64,000 bases of DNA from Paenibacillus prosopidis (lineage in GTDB: Bacteria; Bacillota; Bacilli; Paenibacillales; Paenibacillaceae): positions 372,001 through 436,000 of the forward strand of contig NZ_QPJD01000002.1 in assembly GCF_003337375.1 (NCBI RefSeq), given 5' to 3'. The notes under the pieces were generated by a model. The model saw only the letters and a program-made list of their open reading frames with translations. It searched no databases and was not told the origin of the DNA. Made by a program: the position numbers and the translations under genes. Shown here in pieces: positions 9,164 through 18,262 of this stretch (positions are counted from its first letter, which is position 1; each line of letters begins with the position of its first letter).

Positions 9164-10519
9164 TCATTCCGGAACGTTAATATCATGCTCCTCAAGAAAC
9201 TTTATGTCGAAGTTTCCTTGAATGAACTTGGAGTGATTCAGAAGCTTTAAATGGAACGGAATCGTAGTCCGAATGCCTTCGATGGCAAACTCCGAAAGTG
9301 CTCGTTTCATCCGCGCGATCGCTTCCTCACGAGTGGAGCCCCATACGATCAGCTTCGCGATCATTGAATCATAATGCGGGGAAATCGTATAGCCGGGATA
9401 CACCGCACTATCCACTCGAACTCCCGCGCCGCCCGGCGGCAAGTAAAAAGGAATCGTACCAGGCGACGGCATGAAATTACGTTCGGAATCTTCCGCATTA
9501 ATGCGGCACTCAATGGACCAACCATTGATCTTCAAGTCGCTTTGAGCGAAAGAAAGCGGGTTTCCTTCAGCTACGGAAATCATTTCTTTAATTAAATCCA
9601 CGTTTGTGATCATCTCGGTTACGGGATGTTCGACTTGAATACGCGTATTCATTTCCATGAAATAAAAGTTTCCGTCGGGTCCAAGCAAAAATTCTAATGT
9701 ACCCGCACCCGAATAATTAACCGCGAGTGCTGCGCGCACAGCAGCTTGCCCCATACGTTCACGCAGCTCGGGAGATAATACTGCGCATGGCGCTTCCTCT
9801 ACAAGCTTTTGCCGTCTACGCTGAACCGAGCAATCGCGCTCAAACAAATGTACGGCATTTCCGTGCTTATCAGCCATAATTTGAATTTCAACGTGCTTCA
9901 TGCCGGTTAAATATTTTTCCAAGTAGACTCCTGCATTGCCGAACGCCTTCTGCGCTTCCTGCTGTGCCGTCGTAATTTGCTGAACAAGCGTCGACTCGTC
10001 TTCCGCGATCCGGATCCCCTTACCTCCGCCGCCTGCTGTTGCTTTAATAATTACGGGATATCCGATTTGGCGAGCAACGCTAACCGCTTCATCCATACTT
10101 TCGACAAGCCCGTCAGAGCCCGGAATAATCGGCACATCGGCCGATTTCATCGTAAGCTTGGCCACTGCTTTATCGCCCATTTTGTTAATGGCATCAGGTG
10201 ATGGACCAATAAACGTGATGTTGCATGACTCGCAAATTTCCGCAAAGTCAGCGTTTTCAGCGAGAAATCCGTAACCGGGATGAATCGCGTCACATTCGGT
10301 TATCGTAGCTACGCTCATAATATTCGTTAAATTTAAATAGCTGTCCTTGGATGCTGTCGGTCCGATGCAATAAGCTTCATCGGCTAACCGGACATGCAGC
10401 GAGTCGCGATCCGCTTCGGAATAAACAGCGACTGTGCTAATACCAAGCTCGCGACATGCGCGAATAATTCTAACCGCAATTTCGCCGCGATTTGCAATTA
10501 ATATTTTGTGAAATTTCAC
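9164..10519 (-). CDS. accC: Acetyl-CoA carboxylase, biotin carboxylase subunit
   Basis: A 451-residue ATP-grasp enzyme that carboxylates biotin on AccB, the first half of malonyl-CoA synthesis. Visible motifs: [20 protein letters not shown], the glycine-rich ATP loop [28 protein letters not shown] and the C-terminal domain with [20 protein letters not shown] chose GTG at 10517-10519 (AAAGGGG seven bases upstream), giving the family's usual length. It follows accB closely, as in most Firmicutes. Confidence 0.96.
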   Translation of the reverse strand: MKFHKILIANRGEIAVRIIRACRELGISTVAVYSEADRDSLHVRLADEAYCIGPTASKDSYLNLTNIMSVATITECDAIHPGYGFLAENADFAEICESCNITFIGPSPDAINKMGDKAVAKLTMKSADVPIIPGSDGLVESMDEAVSVARQIGYPVIIKATAGGGGKGIRIAEDESTLVQQITTAQQEAQKAFGNAGVYLEKYLTGMKHVEIQIMADKHGNAVHLFERDCSVQRRRQKLVEEAPCAVLSPELRERMGQAAVRAALAVNYSGAGTLEFLLGPDGNFYFMEMNTRIQVEHPVTEMITNVDLIKEMISVAEGNPLSFAQSDLKINGWSIECRINAEDSERNFMPSPGTIPFYLPPGGAGVRVDSAVYPGYTISPHYDSMIAKLIVWGSTREEAIARMKRALSEFAIEGIRTTIPFHLKLLNHSKFIQGNFDIKFLEEHDINVPE

Positions 10520-10572
10520 GTAGGAACCCCTTTCAAACAACAGTTTCCCTGTTCGGACGTTAAATCACCGGG

Positions 10573-11076
10573 TTATTCTGGTTTAACAAGAAATAACGGC
10601 TGGCCATACTCTACAAGCTGACCGTTGGAGACTAAAATTTCGACGATCTCACCGCGAACTTCTGCTTCCAGCTCGTTCATCAGCTTCATCGCTTCCAAAA
10701 TGCAGACAACGCTCTTCTCATTGATACGGTCGCCGACTTTGACGAATGCCGATGCTTCAGGAGACGGCGAACTGTAGAACGTGCCTACCATCGGAGATAC
10801 GATTTGATGCAGGTTTTCAGCAGGCGGAACCGATGGCGCCGCTTCTTGAGCAGCTTGAGGCTGTGCGAATGCTTGAGCAGCAGGCTGTACAGGCTGGCTA
10901 AACTGCGGTGCATGCGAATATGTATGCGTAATCGGAGCCGCTTGCACATTCACCACTTCTGTTTTGCCAGGCTTGCGGATGAGCAGGCGAGTCCCTTCGT
11001 TTTCGATTTCCAGCTCATGAACGGAAGTTTGATCAACCAATTTGATCAACTCTTTGATCTCGCTCAATTTGAACAT
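10573..11076 (-). CDS. accB: Acetyl-CoA carboxylase biotin carboxyl carrier protein
   Basis: A 167-residue BCCP. The N-terminal region [16 protein letters not shown] is followed by an Ala/Pro/Gln-rich linker (roughly 55-85) and a C-terminal biotinyl domain with the biotinylation motif [11 protein letters not shown]. The ATG at 11076 has AAGGAG 11 bases upstream; a GTG 12 bases earlier overlaps that site and is unlikely. First gene of the accBC operon; a TATAAT -10-like element lies near 11180-11185. Confidence 0.96.
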   Translation of the reverse strand: MFKLSEIKELIKLVDQTSVHELEIENEGTRLLIRKPGKTEVVNVQAAPITHTYSHAPQFSQPVQPAAQAFAQPQAAQEAAPSVPPAENLHQIVSPMVGTFYSSPSPEASAFVKVGDRINEKSVVCILEAMKLMNELEAEVRGEIVEILVSNGQLVEYGQPLFLVKPE

Positions 11077-11243
11077 GAATATTTTCACTCCTTAAATTTG
11101 CGATAGCTATTGCTTCCATGGCATCGAACAGCAATTGTATTCATGCCAATCTATCCAATTCTTTCACATAACGTTTAATATTATATCATAAACAAGCCTG
11201 AACACGAATCATTTTTTCCATAGCACTTAATGAACAGCCAAAA

Positions 11244-11292
11244 AAAGCCCCTGCCGTCTTCAGCTAAGCGCTGGTGACGACAGGGGCTTTTC
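11244..11292. terminator. Terminator after spoIIIAH
   Basis: AGCCCCTGCCGTC and GACGACAGGGGCT form a long stem flanked by A and T runs, so it may work in both directions. It ends the spoIIIA operon. Confidence 0.88.
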
Positions 11293-11303
11293 AAGAAATT
11301 CAA

Positions 11304-11921
11304 TTAAGGTACATAACGAACGGATACTTGATCTGCTCCCACATCCATGGTACTCATCACTAATTTGATAATGTCGGCCGCTTGTTTCTTCTCCAGCTTT
11401 TCACTTGAAACGACAACCTTGAAATGATCGCTCTCCTCGTCGATCACAGCGATTTCATACTCCTTCATGAGCTCCGACTCCAAGCTTGTAATTTTTGCAT
11501 TTTTCTCTTCCAGCATATCGAGCTCGGTCATCGCCGCTACGGAGTCCTCTTGCTTGTTTTGCGTCTCGGCAATGACTGCCATAATACGGTTTTCCGCTTC
11601 GGTGTTTTTAAGCTCCCGCTTCGCAAGCAGTTCACTGAACAATCCGCCTGCAGCCAGACCTTGCTCTTCTACCATATCCAGCACTTCTTGATCTGCATCG
11701 CTGATGATTGAATCATCTGCTGTCTGCTGAACTTCGTTCAATACAACACCCTCCCCGCTCGTTGCTGCTTCAGTCGCATTCTGAGCCGCTTGCTCCGTTT
11801 GAGTACCGTCTGTCAGAACCTCAGGCGACTCCACGTCCTGCGTAAACAAATAATACGCCGATAATACCACCATTAAGCTAAGCATCGATACGAGCCATAC
11901 CGTTTGTCTTTTCGTGTTCAT
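11304..11921 (-). CDS. spoIIIAH: Stage III sporulation protein AH
   Basis: A 205-residue mother-cell protein with one N-terminal transmembrane segment (about residues 8-26) and a soluble domain in the intermembrane space. SpoIIIAH binds SpoIIQ from the forespore to make the feeding-tube-like channel. The region ETQNKQEDSVAAMTELDMLEEK and the end SVRYVP fit the ring-building motif related to EscJ/FliF. The linker after the membrane segment (about 30-75) is Glu/Gln/Thr-rich. Last gene of the spoIIIA operon. Confidence 0.9.
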   Translation of the reverse strand: MNTKRQTVWLVSMLSLMVVLSAYYLFTQDVESPEVLTDGTQTEQAAQNATEAATSGEGVVLNEVQQTADDSIISDADQEVLDMVEEQGLAAGGLFSELLAKRELKNTEAENRIMAVIAETQNKQEDSVAAMTELDMLEEKNAKITSLESELMKEYEIAVIDEESDHFKVVVSSEKLEKKQAADIIKLVMSTMDVGADQVSVRYVP

Positions 11922-11952
11922 GAGAACACCCTCCCCAACTCTTCAATTTAGT

Positions 11953-12603
11953 TTATTGTTTGCTTGGCACAACAGAAATTCGATTAACCGGCACGTTTAC
12001 GCCCTTCTCCACCGCATTGATGATTAAACGTCTGACCGTCACATTTTCGGCACCTTTAGCAACTATGAGAATACCGCGAATGCGCGGGTTAATCGTTTTG
12101 GTAATAATGGGCTTCTGTTCTCCCGACACTTCAACCAATACGACCTGTCCGTCTTTCGTTATCGATGTGATGTGTCTCCGGCCTCCGTTGCGGTCGTTTT
12201 CATCTGTTACTTGCTGTGATTCCTGCTCATTGCGCTCAACGACTATTTCTTCTGTCGAATCGATCGTTACGAGCACATCGACCGTTCCGACTCCAACGAT
12301 TTTCTCCAAAATTTCTTTCAATCGCGTCTCCATAGGATGCTCGATCGCTTCGAACGACGAGCCGGATGACGCCGATCTGCCCAACACGGGCTCTGATTGC
12401 GGCGGCGGATTCGGATCTTGGGCCGAAGGTTCGACTTCATTAAAAGTCAGAAAAGAATTCATAATCATTAGCGCTGCGCCAATCCCTCCAACGATAAGCA
12501 ATAATCGCAGCGTCCGTACTCGCTTCGGGCCGCCGGGACCGCCGCCAACCGCTGATTCAATGCCATCAAGCCACTTGGCCACCGCGCCATACCTCCTCTC
12601 CAT
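11953..12603 (-). CDS. spoIIIAG: Stage III sporulation protein AG
   Basis: A 216-residue protein with one transmembrane segment (about 31-48) followed by a ring-building domain: METRLKEILEKIVGVGTVDVLVTIDSTEE and a C-terminal RGILIVAKGAENVTVRRLI. SpoIIIAG forms a large ring in the outer forespore membrane. A Gly/Pro-rich stretch precedes the membrane segment. Lies between spoIIIAF and spoIIIAH in the standard order. Confidence 0.92.
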   Translation of the reverse strand: MERRYGAVAKWLDGIESAVGGGPGGPKRVRTLRLLLIVGGIGAALMIMNSFLTFNEVEPSAQDPNPPPQSEPVLGRSASSGSSFEAIEHPMETRLKEILEKIVGVGTVDVLVTIDSTEEIVVERNEQESQQVTDENDRNGGRRHITSITKDGQVVLVEVSGEQKPIITKTINPRIRGILIVAKGAENVTVRRLIINAVEKGVNVPVNRISVVPSKQ

Positions 12604-12613
12604 TCGCGCTTTT

Positions 12614-13369
12614 TTATTTTGAATTGCTTTGTTCTACCGGCTGTCGAACAACTATATGATTGGCGTCTACACCCCAACCTTGTATGATTAGTGTGCTGAT
12701 TGCTGCAGCTGTAGCCGGTTCTGCCCCAATCCATTTCTCATCATCGCGCTCCTGCTTCTGTACGTTTTCTGAGTCAGTGCCAGATTCCGCCGGAATGGCC
12801 CCAGCTTCACCCTCGTCAATACGTTCAATCTCAATATCAACCGCAACAGGTGACACATCTTCTACTTGAGTGCCTTCACGAACCAATCCAGCTTGATTAT
12901 CGGCTGATTTTAGCGTGACGGTTACTTCACTGATGTAAGGCGTCTGTCGCCCAGACACCGCCGCCCACTTCAGCACTGCGTCAACGCTGTCCACCGGTGC
13001 TTTCGTTCGCTCTGTAAGCTCGCTTTTGATTGAATCCTCGAGCGTCCGCTCCGTAAGCTTGGCCGCTTCCAGTTCACGCTTCTCGCTTAACCGCTCTGCA
13101 TCCCGCCTAATCTGATCCAAGCCTGGCATCTGCACTTCCTTGGTCGTCGCCGACCTGCTCCACTCATCCATGCCTTCATCAAGCTTCGTACCAATATCGC
13201 TTTGAATGAGTTTCAGAATCGGCGACAAAATCGTTAGTAAAATAAATAATCCGACGACGAGCCTCGCATACCGCTGCATTGCTTTATTTGGCAGCAGCAG
13301 CTCGACAATCACCGCAAGCAATATAACCGCGATAATATCTCTCAGCCAGTCGCTTAACCAAGCAACCAC
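12614..13369 (-). CDS. spoIIIAF: Stage III sporulation protein AF
   Basis: A 251-residue protein with two N-terminal transmembrane helices (residues 6-24 and 35-55: IIAVILLAVIVELLLP, LVVGLFILLTILSPIL) and a soluble C-terminal domain with ring-building features ending SNSK. Somewhat longer than the Bacillus subtilis protein, with an acidic insert around 185-215. Third from the end of the operon in the standard order. Confidence 0.9.
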   Translation of the reverse strand: MVAWLSDWLRDIIAVILLAVIVELLLPNKAMQRYARLVVGLFILLTILSPILKLIQSDIGTKLDEGMDEWSRSATTKEVQMPGLDQIRRDAERLSEKRELEAAKLTERTLEDSIKSELTERTKAPVDSVDAVLKWAAVSGRQTPYISEVTVTLKSADNQAGLVREGTQVEDVSPVAVDIEIERIDEGEAGAIPAESGTDSENVQKQERDDEKWIGAEPATAAAISTLIIQGWGVDANHIVVRQPVEQSNSK

Positions 13370-13386
13370 AGCATTCGACTCCTTCC

Positions 13387-14625
13387 TCAGCGAACCATGA
13401 GCGCCGCATTTCCCGCCGTCAAAATAATCGTAACGGCCAGGAAAAACATAAGGCTGACAGCCGCTAGCGCAGCAAACACATAAATCATTGTTTTACCTAT
13501 CGTCTGCAAGCAGTTCACGATTGGAGAATTTCCCAGCGGCTGCATGACAGCAGCAGATATGTTGTAGATGAGCGCTAACGTTAATATTTTGATGGCAGGA
13601 AACGCGCTTATGAACAGCAGGATGATGACGCCGGCTAGTCCGATTGCATTTTTGGCTAGAATCGATGCTGAAACGACAGTATCAGCCGCATCCGAGAACA
13701 TTCTGCCGACGACTGGAACGAAGTTGCCTGTTACGAATTTTGCCGTTCGCAGCGTAACCCCGTCTGTTACCGCTCCCGTCGCTCCTTGAACGGAAACGGC
13801 GCTAAGAAATAAAGTGATCAGCACTCCCATTACCGCTACGCCGATCGTCCGAAGCAGATTCGCAAGCTGGGTAACCTTAAACTTATCTGTCAGTGCGCTT
13901 ACAATATGCAGCACCGCCGAGAAGAATAGTAGCGGAAATACAACCGTATAGATGAGCGTCCCAACTGCGTGAATCATAAATATAATGAGCGGATGCAGCA
14001 CGGATACGGTGACGACATTTCCCATCGAAGCAAGCAGCGTAAGCAGCAGAGGCACCATCGCAAGCATGAATTGAATCATGCTCTCAATTGCGCCCTTCGC
14101 ATAGCCGATTGCAACATGGAAGCTGTTAACGGCTATTATGATAAGCACCATATAAGTAATCGAGTAGGCTACCTTACTTACTGCGTTACGTTCAAAAGCG
14201 TTCTGCAGCGTTTCCAGTACCATGCTGAAAACAGTCAGCATAACAATCGTTACAAGCAGCTTGCCGTTATACAGTACCTCGTGCCACATATACTTGAGCA
14301 AGCCCTTAAGCATATCTGTCAGCTTCAAGCCATCGCCGCCTGGAATTATCATTTCCATAAAGCTCGGTACACGCTGATCCGGAAAAAAACCTCCGTATTC
14401 GCTGCGAAGCTTGTTCCAATAGGACTCGACTGCTTCCGTTTCCAGTCCATCCAATTGCTGAGCCGCAAGCTCTTCGGATAATTGATCCGGCTTGATCTGA
14501 TCATTTGGCTCAGAGGTCCCTGCTCCCGCATAACCGATAACCGGAACGAAAGTGAAGAGAAAGGAACCTATAAGGGCGCAGAGCAGCAGCTTGATCCCTT
14601 CTCGGGTGGAAGAGAGCTTTATCAT
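13387..14625 (-). CDS. spoIIIAE: Stage III sporulation protein AE
   Basis: A 412-residue polytopic membrane protein. Residues 10-34 look like a signal peptide; about six to eight further hydrophobic helices follow, including LLVTIVMLTVFSMVLETL and MQPLGNSPIVNCLQTIGK near the C-terminus. SpoIIIAE is the export-gate-like component of the SpoIIIA-SpoIIQ complex. Start ATG at 14625, six bases after the spoIIIAD stop. Confidence 0.94.
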   Translation of the reverse strand: MIKLSSTREGIKLLLCALIGSFLFTFVPVIGYAGAGTSEPNDQIKPDQLSEELAAQQLDGLETEAVESYWNKLRSEYGGFFPDQRVPSFMEMIIPGGDGLKLTDMLKGLLKYMWHEVLYNGKLLVTIVMLTVFSMVLETLQNAFERNAVSKVAYSITYMVLIIIAVNSFHVAIGYAKGAIESMIQFMLAMVPLLLTLLASMGNVVTVSVLHPLIIFMIHAVGTLIYTVVFPLLFFSAVLHIVSALTDKFKVTQLANLLRTIGVAVMGVLITLFLSAVSVQGATGAVTDGVTLRTAKFVTGNFVPVVGRMFSDAADTVVSASILAKNAIGLAGVIILLFISAFPAIKILTLALIYNISAAVMQPLGNSPIVNCLQTIGKTMIYVFAALAAVSLMFFLAVTIILTAGNAALMVR

Positions 14626-14630
14626 TGGCC

Positions 14631-15026
14631 TCAGCCCCCGTCCGGCAGCAAGCCAATAACCGTCTCGACAATAACGCTAATAATCGGAACGGCCATGACG
14701 AGAATAAACACTTTGCCGGCAAATTCAATTTTTGAAGCAATACTCTCTTGACCAGCGTCCCTTACGATTTGTGCTCCGAACTCCGCAATGTACGCGATCC
14801 CGATTATTTTTAATACCGTCTTCAAGTAAATGGAAGGGATGCCCGATCGACTAGCCAAATCCTCAAGAGTGGAAATGACGATTTCGATTTTGCCGATTAC
14901 ATACAGAAAGATGAACAAGCCTGTAAATGCGGCGAGCAAAAAAGCGAACATCGGCTTCTGCTCCCGAACGACAAGTATAAGTACTGTAGCCATCAGGCCG
15001 AGGCCGACGATTTGAATCATTTCCAT
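14631..15026 (-). CDS. spoIIIAD: Stage III sporulation protein AD
   Basis: About 131 residues, three to four transmembrane helices (MIQIVGLGLMATVLILVV, FAFLLAAFTGLFIFLYVIG, IGIAYIAEFGAQIVRDAG, FILVMAVPIISVIVETVIG). I place the start at ATG 15026, since GGTGAG precedes it; GTG at 15035 is the alternative. Small integral protein of the SpoIIIA complex. Confidence 0.92.
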   Translation of the reverse strand: MEMIQIVGLGLMATVLILVVREQKPMFAFLLAAFTGLFIFLYVIGKIEIVISTLEDLASRSGIPSIYLKTVLKIIGIAYIAEFGAQIVRDAGQESIASKIEFAGKVFILVMAVPIISVIVETVIGLLPDGG

Positions 15027-15065
15027 TTTGCTCACCTACTTGCTTGCACGTCCATCTGGAGACGT

Positions 15066-15269
15066 CTACTGGAACAAAAATATCGTTTTTATTTCCTGGA
15101 ACAAATCATTGAGAAGCCGAACGACCATAAACATTACGACAACGAATCCGATTAGCGTAACCCAATGCGCCATATCTTCCTTTCCCATCTGCTTCAAAAC
15201 CGTATGGATCATAGCGATCACAATTCCGATTCCGGCTATTTGGAAAATGGCGCTCACATCCATGTTCAT
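15066..15269 (-). CDS. spoIIIAC: Stage III sporulation protein AC
   Basis: A 67-residue protein with two transmembrane helices (IFQIAGIGIVIAMIHTVL and WVTLIGFVVVMFMVVRLL) joined by a short loop KQMGKEDMA. The size and topology match SpoIIIAC of the channel complex. It is in the expected position between spoIIIAB and spoIIIAD. Confidence 0.93.
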   Translation of the reverse strand: MNMDVSAIFQIAGIGIVIAMIHTVLKQMGKEDMAHWVTLIGFVVVMFMVVRLLNDLFQEIKTIFLFQ

Positions 15270-15284
15270 CTGTGCGGCACCCCA

Positions 15285-15803
15285 TTACACCATCAAAATG
15301 ACGATCAGCACAGCGATCAAAATACCGAGACTTTTCCACATTTTCTCGTAACGCCCTTGATCGTCTCTCGCTGCGTCCTCCTCTGCTTTCAGCTGCAACA
15401 GTGCTAGACGTATATGCTTCATTTGATCTTCCTTATCGCTTATTCCAAGCGTTGATCCTAATCTGATCAACACCGACTGCTCATTGCTGCGCATAGAAGT
15501 TGTCCCCCAGTGCGATTTGATCGCCTGTTCCCAGCTGTCGCGGAAAGTCATGCTTTCCGTTTCCAAGATCCCGCTAGCCGCTTTGCGAAATAGTGCCGAA
15601 AGCGGTTCTGGCGTTGCCGCAGCTGTTCTTTCAAGCGCCTCCGGCAGCGGGGTGTGTCCATAGCCGATTTCCGTCTCCAGCCTCTGCAGCGCGTGTGCGA
15701 GCTGACGCAGCTGACGCGGACGTTCGGCAAATTTTGCCGCCTGCTGAAAGCCAATCATCGTACCCGCGAACAAGATAAGAACCGCTCCAAGCAGCTTAAT
15801 CAA
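15285..15803 (-). CDS. spoIIIAB: Stage III sporulation protein AB
   Basis: A 172-residue protein with an N-terminal (residues 4-20) and a C-terminal (about 153-171) transmembrane helix and a helical soluble domain resembling the GspF/type II secretion fold. The start is TTG at 15801-15803, overlapping the spoIIIAA stop as TTGA, so translation is likely coupled. Motifs: RPRQLRQLAHALQRLETEI and LGISDKEDQMKHI. Confidence 0.92.
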   Translation of the reverse strand: MIKLLGAVLILFAGTMIGFQQAAKFAERPRQLRQLAHALQRLETEIGYGHTPLPEALERTAAATPEPLSALFRKAASGILETESMTFRDSWEQAIKSHWGTTSMRSNEQSVLIRLGSTLGISDKEDQMKHIRLALLQLKAEEDAARDDQGRYEKMWKSLGILIAVLIVILMV

Positions 15804-16852
15804 GGGTCATCAGCTCTAAACCGTCCTGAGGATACAGGTGCCGAATCGACTGGCTGACGGTGATGGGCAGCAGAAGCTTCACGAGCGGTTGCGGCCCGTC
15901 CAATTGTATTCGCTGATACGACGCGGTGCATAATCCCTTCTACTGTCCGCTTCAGCTCAACGATGTAAGTAAATGCACCTTCGTCCAGCAATCTTTGCAG
16001 CACGGGTCTTCCTCTAGCATCCTGCAAATCGTAAGCATGCGCTGTCGCGACTACGCTGATTCCTGCATGGCTTGCTTCACGGATGGCCTCCCCATCCTCC
16101 GGCCGTCCGATCTCATCGGCAATCAGCACCTCAGGAGACATAGACCTTAGCAGCATCATCATTCCTTCGGCTTTCGGACATGCGTCCATCACATCGGTTC
16201 TCGGTCCAACGTCGAATGTCGGTATCCCGCGTACACAAGCCGCAATTTCGGAACGTTCGTCTACGATTCCGACCTTTCTGCCTTGCCAGCCACTCGTTTC
16301 AAGAGCTGGCCATAAGCCGTAGCTAACGGATCTTGCGATGTCGCGTACAAGCGTCGTTTTCCCTTGCTGAGGAGGTGCTAATATGAGTGTGGAATGTAAC
16401 GTCTTCCTCGTTCGATCGACCAGCTTTGGCAGCAAATGGGTGCTGGCGCCGATCACCTCTCTGGCTACCCTGATATTGAAAGCGCCAATATCGCGAATGC
16501 CTCGCACCACGCCGCTGTCCAGTATCGTCCTACCCGCTAATCCAATGCGGTGTCCGCCCGATACCGTAATAAATCCTCTACGCAGCTCCTCCTCCATTGC
16601 ATATAAGGAGTAATTGGTAATACGTTCGAGAAGCTTACGGCATGTATCGGCGGATGGCTTGTATGCGCCATCCGCCGTATGCCGCAGCGAACCGTCAGCC
16701 ATCATAAACCGCGATTGACCGCGAAACCCGATTTCAAGCGGACGTCCCTCTCTTATCCGGATTTCTTCCAGCTGCTCCTGCATTTGATCAGGAAGGCGCT
16801 CCAGCAACGTCTTTAGCTCCAAAGGCAGCAAGTGTACCACGCGTGCCAGCAT
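15800..16852 (-). CDS. spoIIIAA: Stage III sporulation protein AA (ATPase)
   Basis: A 350-residue ATPase of the secretion-ATPase superfamily that powers the SpoIIIA-SpoIIQ channel. Walker A is APPQQGKTTLVRDI; Walker B-like EVLIADEIGRPEDGEA follows, with RSEIAACVRGIPTFDVGPRTDV between. I start at ATG 16852 (MLARVVHLLPLEL) with GGGAG upstream; the longer open frame runs over the promoter region. It is longer than the Bacillus subtilis protein because of a C-terminal tail of about 40 residues rich in Arg, Ala and Pro. Confidence 0.93.
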   Translation of the reverse strand: MLARVVHLLPLELKTLLERLPDQMQEQLEEIRIREGRPLEIGFRGQSRFMMADGSLRHTADGAYKPSADTCRKLLERITNYSLYAMEEELRRGFITVSGGHRIGLAGRTILDSGVVRGIRDIGAFNIRVAREVIGASTHLLPKLVDRTRKTLHSTLILAPPQQGKTTLVRDIARSVSYGLWPALETSGWQGRKVGIVDERSEIAACVRGIPTFDVGPRTDVMDACPKAEGMMMLLRSMSPEVLIADEIGRPEDGEAIREASHAGISVVATAHAYDLQDARGRPVLQRLLDEGAFTYIVELKRTVEGIMHRVVSANTIGRAATAREASAAHHRQPVDSAPVSSGRFRADDP

Positions 16853-16892
16853 GCAATCATCACTCCCGGATGTTTGTCCTTCGTAGTTCCTA

Positions 16893-16920
16893 TTTGTATG
16901 CTTGCCAGGTGAAAATATGA
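16893..16920 (-). promoter_or_regulatory. Sigma-E-like promoter of the spoIIIA operon
   Basis: On the minus strand TCATATT (-35) is followed after 13 bases by CATACAAA (-10), close to the sigma-E consensus KMATATT / CATACAHT. It is about 40 bases upstream of the spoIIIAA start. The spoIIIA operon is sigma-E controlled in Bacillus subtilis. Confidence 0.7.
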
Positions 16921-16956
16921 CTCCACAAGTCATCCGTTTACTAGATTTACAGTCTA

Positions 16957-17223
16957 TTATTTTTTTAAAATACCGATCATCAAACAAATGACGCCGGCAG
17001 CTACCCAAATAAACTTGGACGGCGACAGCTTGTCTGACAGACCGACTAGTCCAACTGTTGTCGTGGCGATAAGAATGAGAGGACCTACTAACGCAAGTGA
17101 AGAATTAACGACTAGCGCTTTATCGATTTGGTTTAATCGAAGCATGAGAAGCGCAGCGCAAATTTCGATAGTGCCTGAAGCAAGACGCAGCGAAGCCATC
17201 GTCAAAACAATTTTATTGAGCAT
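16957..17223 (-). CDS. yqhV: YqhV-type DUF2619 membrane protein
   Basis: About 88 residues with three hydrophobic helices (VLTMASLRLASGTIEICAALLML, LALVGPLILIATTTVGLVGL, KFIWVAAGVICLMIGIL). YqhV is conserved immediately upstream of spoIIIAA in Bacilli. The ATG at 17223 has GGGAGGT upstream. Function unknown; sporulation association is by position only. Confidence 0.88.
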   Translation of the reverse strand: MLNKIVLTMASLRLASGTIEICAALLMLRLNQIDKALVVNSSLALVGPLILIATTTVGLVGLSDKLSPSKFIWVAAGVICLMIGILKK

Positions 17224-17375
17224 GGGCAAACGACCTCCCTTCATAAATGCAATTGTTTTTTATTTATATGCACGCTTGTCTGCCTTTCATGCCGGGCACC
17301 TGCCTACCCGCAGCCGCATATAGTAAACAATTGGTTAGCTCATTAAACCAATAATGACAGCGCGAGGAGCGAAAG

Positions 17376-18206
17376 ATGATGAGAACCGCAACTGTTGAAG
17401 AGTGGCACCACCTTCTGCAAGACCCGAGCGGAAGGCGCACTGCAGGACGAATGAACCGTAATGGACAGACGATGGTCATTGATAAAGGGATAGGTCCGAA
17501 TTTATTTTCGGATTTTATTCAGCTAGCTGGCCCTTATGCCGATATTGTGAAGCTCGCATTCGGTACCTCCGTCCTTTACGCTCCAGAATTGCTCAGGCAT
17601 AAGCTGAAGCTTGCAACGGAGCAGGGACTCATAATCATGCCTGGAGGCACTTTGCTGGAGACAGCTATACAGCAGCAGAACGTAAGCTCATTTATGGATA
17701 CGATTTGTTCGTTAGGATTTAATGGAATCGAGGTTTCGGACGGCACAATAGAATTGGACCGCAAACGCAGAACTGCTCTTATAAAAGAAGGCATTAAACG
17801 CGGTTTGTATGTCGTTACCGAATATGGAAAAAAAGCCGCCGGATCAACGATCGATCCAAACGAGCTTGCTTTCACTGCTGAATGCGACTGGGAGGCAGGC
17901 TCCATGCTCGTAACGGTGGAAGCACGCGAATCGGGGCTCGATGTCGGCCTGTTTGATGAAGAAGGGCAATGCCGTGAGGATACGCTGGAGCAAGTGCTGT
18001 CCAAAGTAAGCGACAGCAGCCGACTAATGTGGGAAGCCCCATTAAAACAGCAGCAAGTCTATTTATTGAAGCAGTTTGGCGCTAACGTTCATCTCGGCAA
18101 TATCGCACCCTCAGACGTACTGGCACTAGAAGCAATGCGTCGGGGTTTGCGCTCAGACACGTTTGAGTTTGGCCATGTCTCTGAACCCAATTACTACATG
18201 ATTTAA
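17376..18206 (+). CDS. comA: Phosphosulfolactate synthase (ComA/YitD family)
   Basis: A 276-residue TIM-barrel enzyme that adds sulfite to phosphoenolpyruvate to give (R)-2-phospho-3-sulfolactate. Motifs include MVIDKGIGPNLFSDF, VKLAFGTSVLY, GLIIMPGGTLLETAI and GFNGIEVSDGTIEL. In methanogens this starts coenzyme M synthesis; in Bacillus subtilis homologues (YitD) serve 3-sulfolactate accumulation in spores. The next gene is comB, supporting the assignment. The start ATG has GAGGAGCG upstream. The gene is transcribed divergently from yqhV. Confidence 0.9.
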   Translation: MMRTATVEEWHHLLQDPSGRRTAGRMNRNGQTMVIDKGIGPNLFSDFIQLAGPYADIVKLAFGTSVLYAPELLRHKLKLATEQGLIIMPGGTLLETAIQQQNVSSFMDTICSLGFNGIEVSDGTIELDRKRRTALIKEGIKRGLYVVTEYGKKAAGSTIDPNELAFTAECDWEAGSMLVTVEARESGLDVGLFDEEGQCREDTLEQVLSKVSDSSRLMWEAPLKQQQVYLLKQFGANVHLGNIAPSDVLALEAMRRGLRSDTFEFGHVSEPNYYMI

Positions 18207-18262
18207 GTAAGAGTGATGGCACTTCAATAGAAGTCCATAGAATAGAAGGGCGGTAAAAAAAC

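Noticed and set aside
11960..12622. Plus-strand open frame of 220 codons inside spoIIIAG
   Set aside because: It mirrors the conserved gene on the other strand; the Ser/Thr-rich translation resembles no family.
13969..14481. Plus-strand open frame of 170 codons inside spoIIIAE
   Set aside because: Antisense to a well conserved gene, with low-complexity His/Asn-rich translation and no ribosome binding site.
17330..17352. Inverted repeat ATTGGTT/AACCAAT as an independent regulatory feature
   Set aside because: Seven-base arms in an AT-rich region can occur by chance; mentioned only as a possible operator for comA.
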